Origin: Porogramme epimiltina
Lineage: Eukaryota > Basidiomycota > Agaricomycetes > Polyporales > Polyporaceae
Assembly (NCBI GenBank): GCA_900155495.1
Contig: FTLJ01000512.1
Coordinates: 124,001-188,000 of the forward strand
Direction of reading: 5' to 3'
Length of the DNA: 64,000 nucleotides
Shown: piece after piece, positions 58,391 to 64,000 of the stretch
Layout: every line of letters starts with the position of its first letter
How positions within the stretch are numbered: the first letter of the stretch is position 1
Notes under the pieces: generated by a model
What the model was told of the DNA's origin: nothing
Database searches by the model: none
What the model saw: the letters and a program-made list of their open reading frames with translations, nothing else
Made by a program: the position numbers and the translations under genes

Positions 58391-59561
58391 TCTATGCAGC
58401 GAGGAAGAATGGAGCGATTAGAAGAAGGTTTTAGGGAAGGAAGGGGAAGAGAATGGGTGGTAGGAGGGGTGACGCGGAACGGGAAGCGGGGGGGAAGGAG
58501 GAAGGGAGAGGACGTTCGACCAGAGCGCGAACAAAAAGCGGGGACTTACACTTGCCACACCGGACGGGCCCCAGAGAGTTATAGGCACGTCTTACCGCCT
58601 CGCTTGGGTGCGTTCCGCTGACAACAACAAGGGCGGGCCTGGGCGAGCGCAACCGAGACCAATTGTCTTCCGAGGCCGAGCCATTGTTATGAGGGTCCCG
58701 AATTGGAGACTTCGGCGCTCCGGCGAGGGGCATTGTTGCTTGTATCTCTATCCAGCGGCAGCATCTCAGCGATGAGCCTCGCCTGCCCTGCCACTGTGAT
58801 CGCACGGGCGGGAGAAGATGAGGCGGCATTGGAGCGGAGGTCGTTGAACCGGTTGAAGCATGGAACTTGAGGCTTCAAGCTTCAGCCTTTGGGCAGAAAC
58901 TGTTGGACCATCGGCGGGAAGCATTTGTACGCATGGTTGTGTCCTGACGGTGGATGAACAGGCTGCAACACAGATCCGCCGAGTACGTTGGCCGCCGAGG
59001 TTGCACATCCGAGTGTTAATGAAGACATGGTGAGAGCAGAACAAGATGATCGTCGGTGATGTCGAGGAGATCGAGGCCAAGGGCGCCTCTGTGGAAAATC
59101 AAGGTTGTGATGGCACACGTGAGTTGGTGATGCTGTAGACACTCACTAGTCGTACGAGCTGCATCGAGATGCGTCGAGCCAAGATAAAACGTACAAGTTA
59201 AAGGTCGAGGCAGCCTTCGAGTTGTCACACAGAGATTAAAGCAAGGAAAGGATGCCATTAAAATGCGAGCAGCGTATGTATGTAACGAGAGTGTGGGTGC
59301 GACGTGCGATGCATGTATGCGAGTATAAGTAATCCAAAAGCGTGCGATGAGGGAGGGGCGGTGTCGTGCAGTACACTTTGGGGGGCGAAGGGACCGGGGC
59401 TAAGACTACAACTCGAGTTCCGCGCGCGAGGCGTGCGCGCGCGCCGTCAGCGTTCAGCTTCAGGCGTCGCGTGCACCGCCCCGCGCCACGGGGGTATTTT
59501 TCCTCCTCCTTCTCCGGGGTCCTGTCCTGTTCTATGCTACACGTCTCGGATGCGAGGTGGC
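58391..59561. other. Intergenic between the aspartic protease and K6
   Basis: 1.17 kb upstream of K6. It contains CpG-rich and A/G-rich patches and no supported gene. Some of it is the protease 3' flank. Confidence 0.5.
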
Positions 59562-61068
59562 TTACTTGAGGGTGGCGAAGCCGACGGCGTTCTTGTCGAA
59601 GGAGAACGCGGTGTAGACGTTCTTCATGAAGCTGTCGCCGAGGAGCCACACGTTGCTGCCGAGGCCGATGTCCTGGCCCGCGAGCGCGCCGACGCACTTG
59701 CCCGAGCCGGTGGTGGTCTCGCCGAGGCTGAAGCTGTAAAGCGCAAAGATGTCAACGTCCGCGCACAGGGCAGCAGCATCAGAAGGACACGTACTTGTCG
59801 GCGGAGATGGCCCACTTCTTGCCGCCCCAGGAGAAGGAGACGGAGGGGGGCGAGTTGCAGGGGTACGAGTAGTAGCCCTGGCTCGAGTCGTACACGGCCG
59901 AGCCCGAGACGGCGGCGTAGAACTTCTTGACCGCCGCGGGCGGGCCGTACATGATCGTGGTGCCCGAGTCGATGATCGTCTCGAAGCCAGTCACGGCGGC
60001 CTTGGTGCCGACGTTCGCGCTCGCGCCCGCGATCTGCCAGAAGCCGGTCGACTGGTCGACGGAGTGGTACTCGATCGAGCCCGAGTAGTGCGCCGAGTTC
60101 GCGCCGCCGAGGTAGAGCTCGGAGCCGGAGGAGGCGAGCTTGAAGCCGAAGACGCCCTGGGAGACGGCGCCCTGGCTCATCGCGGTGTTGAAGAAGGGGT
60201 TCTGCGAGAGATACGAGTGAGATCGAGCGGAGCGCAGCGTGAAAGCCGGGACGCACCTGGTTGAGGTTGGAGATGGCGGGGTAAGCGAGACCGAGAATGC
60301 CATCAATGGGGTCGCCGCTGAAGCTGCTGGAGAGCGTGGTCACGGGCGAGAAGTACTGGCCGGTGACGGAGACACCCGCGACGTTGACTGGGCCGCGCTA
60401 TCAGCGCGCGGTTCCGTGTGGTACGATCGCGAGGGGGACTCACCCTTGTCGGTGTAGACGGGGCCAGAGACGGTGGAGCCGTCGCCGTACTGGATGGAGA
60501 AGCTGCCGCTCTTCTTGGCGCCAGTCGAGGACTGGGAAGCGGTGTAGCGGCTCTTGGACTTGCAGGTGGAGCTGGTGCAAGAGGACGAGGGCATCCAGAG
60601 GTCGGAGGAGCCGGTGTCGAAGTCGATGAGGAACTTCTGGGCGGGGGTGCCGACGGAGATCGAGCCGGCCCACTCGAGGTCGTCCTCCTCGTCGGTGAGG
60701 GCCTCGCTCTGGCGCTTGGCGAGGTGGTCGGGGAGGACGGCGAGGGGCTTGATGACGGCGCCCTCCTTGAAGACGTGGGTGCCGACGTTCTTCTCGAGGT
60801 TGATCAGGTTCGCGCGGTGCTTGCTGGAATGCGGGGTAACAAGAAAGTGTCAGCACTGCATTTAAATGATGGGGGAACAGAGCGCTGCGTACTTGAGGGT
60901 CTTGACCGTCTGGATGAGGGCGCGGTCGGGGTTGAAGGTACCATCCTCGTTGGTGAGGGACGAACGCTTCTCGATGGGGATGGCGACGCCGATCTTGGGG
61001 GTGACGATGGGGTTCGCGGACGCGAGGAGCGCGAGGGCGACGGTGATGAGGGTGGCCTTGCAGAACAT
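59562..61068 (-). CDS. Secreted aspartic protease, A1 family (polyporopepsin-like)
   Basis: Extracellular acid endopeptidase. The ATG at 61066-61068 opens a signal peptide (MFCKATLITVALALLASANP), then a propeptide of ~85 residues (IGVAIPIEKRSSLTN...). The mature start is around QSEALTDEEDDLEWAGSISV. The first catalytic Asp is in FLIDFDTGSSDLWMPSSSC, the flap region is SIQYGDGSTVSGPVY, and the second Asp is in TIIDSGTTIMYGPP. GILGLAYPAISNLN precedes the last part. It ends KNAVGFATLK with TAA at 59562-59564. About five introns. Two Cys in CTSSTCKSKS likely form a disulfide loop. Strongly G+C-rich, Ser/Gly-rich codons. Related to wood-rot fungal polyporopepsin. Confidence 0.92.
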
Positions 61069-63198
61069 GGTTGACGGAGGGATGAACAAGCTGCGAGCGA
61101 ACGCGCTGAGAACCAAGAGGCTTCGGAGGGCTGAAGGGGAGCAGGAAAAGACCTGGTGAGGATGGGGGAAGGAGCGGAAGGGTTTATATACCGTGGATGT
61201 TACGGTGGGGGGAAGGAGGATGAGAGAGACTCAGGAAGAGCGCATGCGGCGTATGGGGGTTCATTTGGTGAGGAGTCGCCTAGATTCGCTTAGACAGGAA
61301 GCGTGCATGCCGGTTGCACTGTGACTTGTTAGTTCTCCCGTCGAACTCGCCACACGGCGGCTTCTCGATCCGCACTACGAGCAGGCTCGCGGTGATGCAT
61401 TGAAACACGGGCAGGGCATCGGGCGACGGGTGGCCAGAGCGTCCATGTGGGTCTGCACGCTGGCGGAGACAGGGGAGGGAGAATAGACGATGCTGAAAGG
61501 GGCGTGCTCCCTGTGGAGAGCCGTCGGCGAGACGGGCGCGAGCAGATCGCCGTCCACCCGGGACGCGCCCTCCCCGACCTGCTCCACACGGATCTCGGGC
61601 GCCAGCGACATCGTGACGCCCCAGATCCACGTGGCCCCGCCCTCCGTCCTCCGAGATCGTCTCTCGATCACCGCCGGCGTTTTCCTCGTCCTCGGCCAGC
61701 CTCGATTATTTCCTTGTCTCCTTCTGGTGGTGTCTCAGCCGCCTCCTTAATGCTTCTCACTCTGGCCGAGAAAATGCCTCTTCATTTCATTTCTTTGCGG
61801 TGTAACTAGGCGTTCAAAATTTGCTCCCGTCTGCTCTAAGAGGCGGCCTCTCCTACACCTCCCATGTGTACCCCGGGCTTGAAGACATTAAGCCGCAGTG
61901 CATCATTCGGAGACGAGATCAGGCCGACGGCCCCCCACACACCGAGCCGCCACGCCCGCGTGCCATGACCGCGCCTTTCACGGCACCCCCACACCCAAGC
62001 CCAGCCCGATAACGTCGTCATTGCGAGGTCGAGGATGCCGGACTCGAGGCTCGCGGGATGCCGTACGCGACTTCCTTTCATCCTATTCCTCGGACGCTCC
62101 CACCTGCCTTGGCGTGCCCTCGGCCGTGTATTTTTAGACCGCCCTCTATGTAAGGGCCTGGTGGCGGTGGGCACGTCGGGCCCGTCATCGCCACGAGTGC
62201 ACGCGGCTTCTTCAACGCTGACGGGTTCTGCCCTCGGCAAGTGCGCCCATGCAGCGTGGGCGGGAGGAACAGACGCGGCTGCACCACCTGAAGTCCCAGA
62301 TACCGACCGTCTTACCCAGCGCCGTCCTTGTGCACGGCGCACACACGGGTACTTCTCGCCGCTGTACGCCGCTGGCACTTTGTAACACGATCGCACGGGT
62401 TCGCCCCTCTCAAATTTGTTTGTCGGGACGAGAGTGGCTCCGGCAGATCACCCCTAGTTGGCAAGTCTGCTTTGAAATATCAGCAAAGGAGTGGCCGGAC
62501 GGCGCACCGCCGCGTTGTGACTTAACAATGTCGTCCTGGGGGAACAACAGAGAAGCAGCGTCCAACTTAGATACACCCGCCACAGTCATCAGCAACGAGG
62601 GCGTGAAGAATCGTTCCTGTTTCCTAGGGTCCCTGTTGTCACTTGCATTGCTCCAGTCAACTGTATTCGGACAGCTGGCATGGACAGCGCCGTTCTTATC
62701 TTCACTTCGCTCTGAAGGACGTGATAGAGGATGATCATCCCGCTCATGACTTCAAGAGCCACGATGCGCATCGCTGCTTATGGACCTGCTGGTACGGCGG
62801 AAGACCACGCCACCCCTTCGAGAGCACATGCAAGGCAGTGCACACATGTCTCCACTGCCGTGATCATCACCACCGTGGCTTCCAAAACATCCATAGCACG
62901 CGTGTTCCGCGATGGCGAAGGTCCACTTCGGACATGCATCCGAACACCACCAGTCCGCCCCAACGCTTCTAATGCAAACCTTCGAGCAGTTGCGAACACC
63001 CCAAACCCCAGCGATCGCGCTCGCATACTCCAACCTTGCCATAATGTTACAACAGCAGAGAACATTCCTTCCGACGCACCCTAATCGCCCGCGGTCCGAG
63101 GCCCCGACGAGACGCCAATATCTCCAAGCACCGCCCTCCTCGACACAGGGTATCTTCGCGCACCCCTCCACGCTCCACGTTCGCCCGCCCGCCTTAGC
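61069..63198. other. Long gene-poor stretch upstream of the aspartic protease
   Basis: 2.1 kb. It includes the protease promoter (TATA at 61183-61190). Open frames on both strands (for example 61280-61670 minus and 62250-62730 plus) lack family motifs and splice support, so I do not call a gene. Confidence 0.5.
61183..61190 (-). promoter_or_regulatory. TATA box of the aspartic protease gene
   Basis: TATATAAA on the minus strand, about 115 bases before the ATG, similar in spacing to that of the subtilase gene. Confidence 0.5.
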
Positions 63199-63873
63199 CT
63201 ACTTGCGCTCCTCGAACGGGTTCTCGACGTACTCCAGCTCGTCGTCGTCGTCGCTCGGCCGCGTCGCCGGCGGCGAGCTCGTCGTGAGCAGCGACACGGG
63301 CCGCTTCGGCAGAAGCCCGATCTTGGCTGTGAGGGGTTGGGGCTGTCAGCACCCACTATCGTCGAGGACGAACACAAGGGCGGAAGGGGGAGGACTAACC
63401 GGCATTGACGGGGCTCCCGCTCATCGTCGTCGGGGGCCGCGGCACGTCCGACGACGGCCGGGGCGACGCCGCGGGCGATAGGCCGGCGGGGTTCGCAGCG
63501 GCGGGAGGGGTGGTCGGTGCCGGTTGGCCTGGGCAGATCCCTGACGTCAGCGCCCGAATCTCGCTTACAATACGGCAACATGGTGCTGCTTACTCTGCGT
63601 TGCGGGGGCGGGGGCGGGGGCGTCGACGCTGTACCCGCGGACGCCCTGCGAGCTGTTGTCGAGGGCGACGGGCTGCTCGGGGCCGCTGCTGGGCTGGGCG
63701 TCGCCGAAGTAGCGCTGCTGGTACGCCTGCGAGGCCGTGTGCCGGTCGACGTGCGCGGGCTGGGCGGGGGCGGCGGACCCGCCCCACTGCGGCGTCGTCG
63801 ACGCGCCGGCCTGCTGCTGCTGCTGCCCGCCCGTGTTCCTGTGCGCGACACCGCCGGTCAGCACGGGGTAGAT
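63199..63873 (-). CDS. Unrecognised Pro/Ala/Gln-rich protein, C-terminal part only
   Basis: The 3' end of a gene that begins beyond the right edge. Exons on the minus strand: one starting at 63873 after the acceptor CCCCAG (IYPVLTGGVAHRNTGG, a short Gln run, HTASQAYQQRYFGDAQPSS), one Pro/Ala/Ser-rich (PTTPPAAANPAGLSPAASPR), and the last (KIGLLPKRPVSLLTTSSPPA, four Asp, LEYVENPFEERK) with the stop at 63199-63201. It is low-complexity and probably disordered, with an acidic tail. Upstream of 63873 is pyrimidine-rich sequence best read as intron. Function cannot be inferred from this part. Confidence 0.6.
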
Positions 63874-64000
63874 CTGGGGGGAAACCGGTGCAGAAGGGAC
63901 GAAGGAAGGCGAGGGGAGGGTAGGGAAGGGAAGCAGAGTGGCTCTGCCGGGGGAAAGAGCCCCGAGAAAGGGAGGGCGGGTGTGAGTGGGCGGGGGAAGA

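Noticed and set aside
57791..58621. 276-codon plus-strand open frame
   Set aside because: Antisense to K6, whose family motifs and introns are clear. Its composition is repetitive Gly/Arg/Glu.
59749..61074. Long plus-strand open frames
   Set aside because: Antisense to the aspartic protease exons.
1..64000. CRISPR arrays, insertion sequences, LTR or other complete transposons
   Set aside because: No regularly spaced repeats, transposase, reverse transcriptase, integrase or long terminal repeats were seen on either strand.

Overview
The window is nuclear DNA of a filamentous basidiomycete, most likely a wood-decay polypore (Agaricomycetes, Polyporales). The evidence is dense genes on both strands, many short (about 50-80 nt) GT..AG introns, a polyporopepsin-type aspartic protease, a vpr-type secreted subtilase, and several copies of a kinase-like gene family of the kind seen in Agaricomycetes. 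The genus is an inference.

Left block (1-19 kb), conserved cellular genes: threonine dehydratase (minus, running off the left edge), a Cti6-like PHD-finger protein (minus), the CORVET subunit Vps8 (plus), the Golgi tether subunit COG2 (minus), a membrane-anchored glutaredoxin (plus) and a secreted subtilisin-like protease (plus) whose catalytic-Asp region is cut into very small exons.

Middle block (19-45 kb), a dynamic region. Five members of one kinase-like family (K1 at 19.9 kb, K2 at 24.9 kb, K3 at 27.8 kb, K4 at 33.5 kb, K5 at 42.9 kb) lie among small lineage-specific genes, an aldo-keto reductase broken by one in-frame TGA, and at least two kinase relics (19.5 kb and 26.9-27.25 kb). K3 and K4 are close paralogues that also share a piece of 3' flank. 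K1 has lost three residues of its DFG motif. Two conserved genes, CCR4 and mevalonate diphosphate decarboxylase (MVD), sit inside the block. A decayed copy of the MVD 3' end lies 4 kb downstream of the intact gene.

Right block (45-64 kb): an intron-containing tRNA-Ser(CGA), a CLC chloride channel, the Arl3/ARFRP1 GTPase, V-ATPase subunit c'' (VMA16), a CCHC zinc-knuckle protein reading in an open frame into a DNAJC7-like TPR/J-domain co-chaperone, a sixth and strongly degenerate kinase-like gene (K6), the aspartic protease, and the 3' end of an unrecognised Pro/Ala/Gln-rich protein.

Trafficking and acidification genes are frequent (VPS8, COG2, ARL3, VMA16, CLC), but nothing suggests co-regulation beyond shared head-to-head promoters. 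The most notable feature is the kinase-like family. It keeps a fixed intron that splits the Arg codon of its HRD motif, while its members range from kinase-like (K2-K5) to DFG-less (K1), to lacking the Lys and DFG motifs and the N-terminal module (K6), to fossil fragments. Gene boundaries were inferred by reading splice signals by eye; no transcript data were used.
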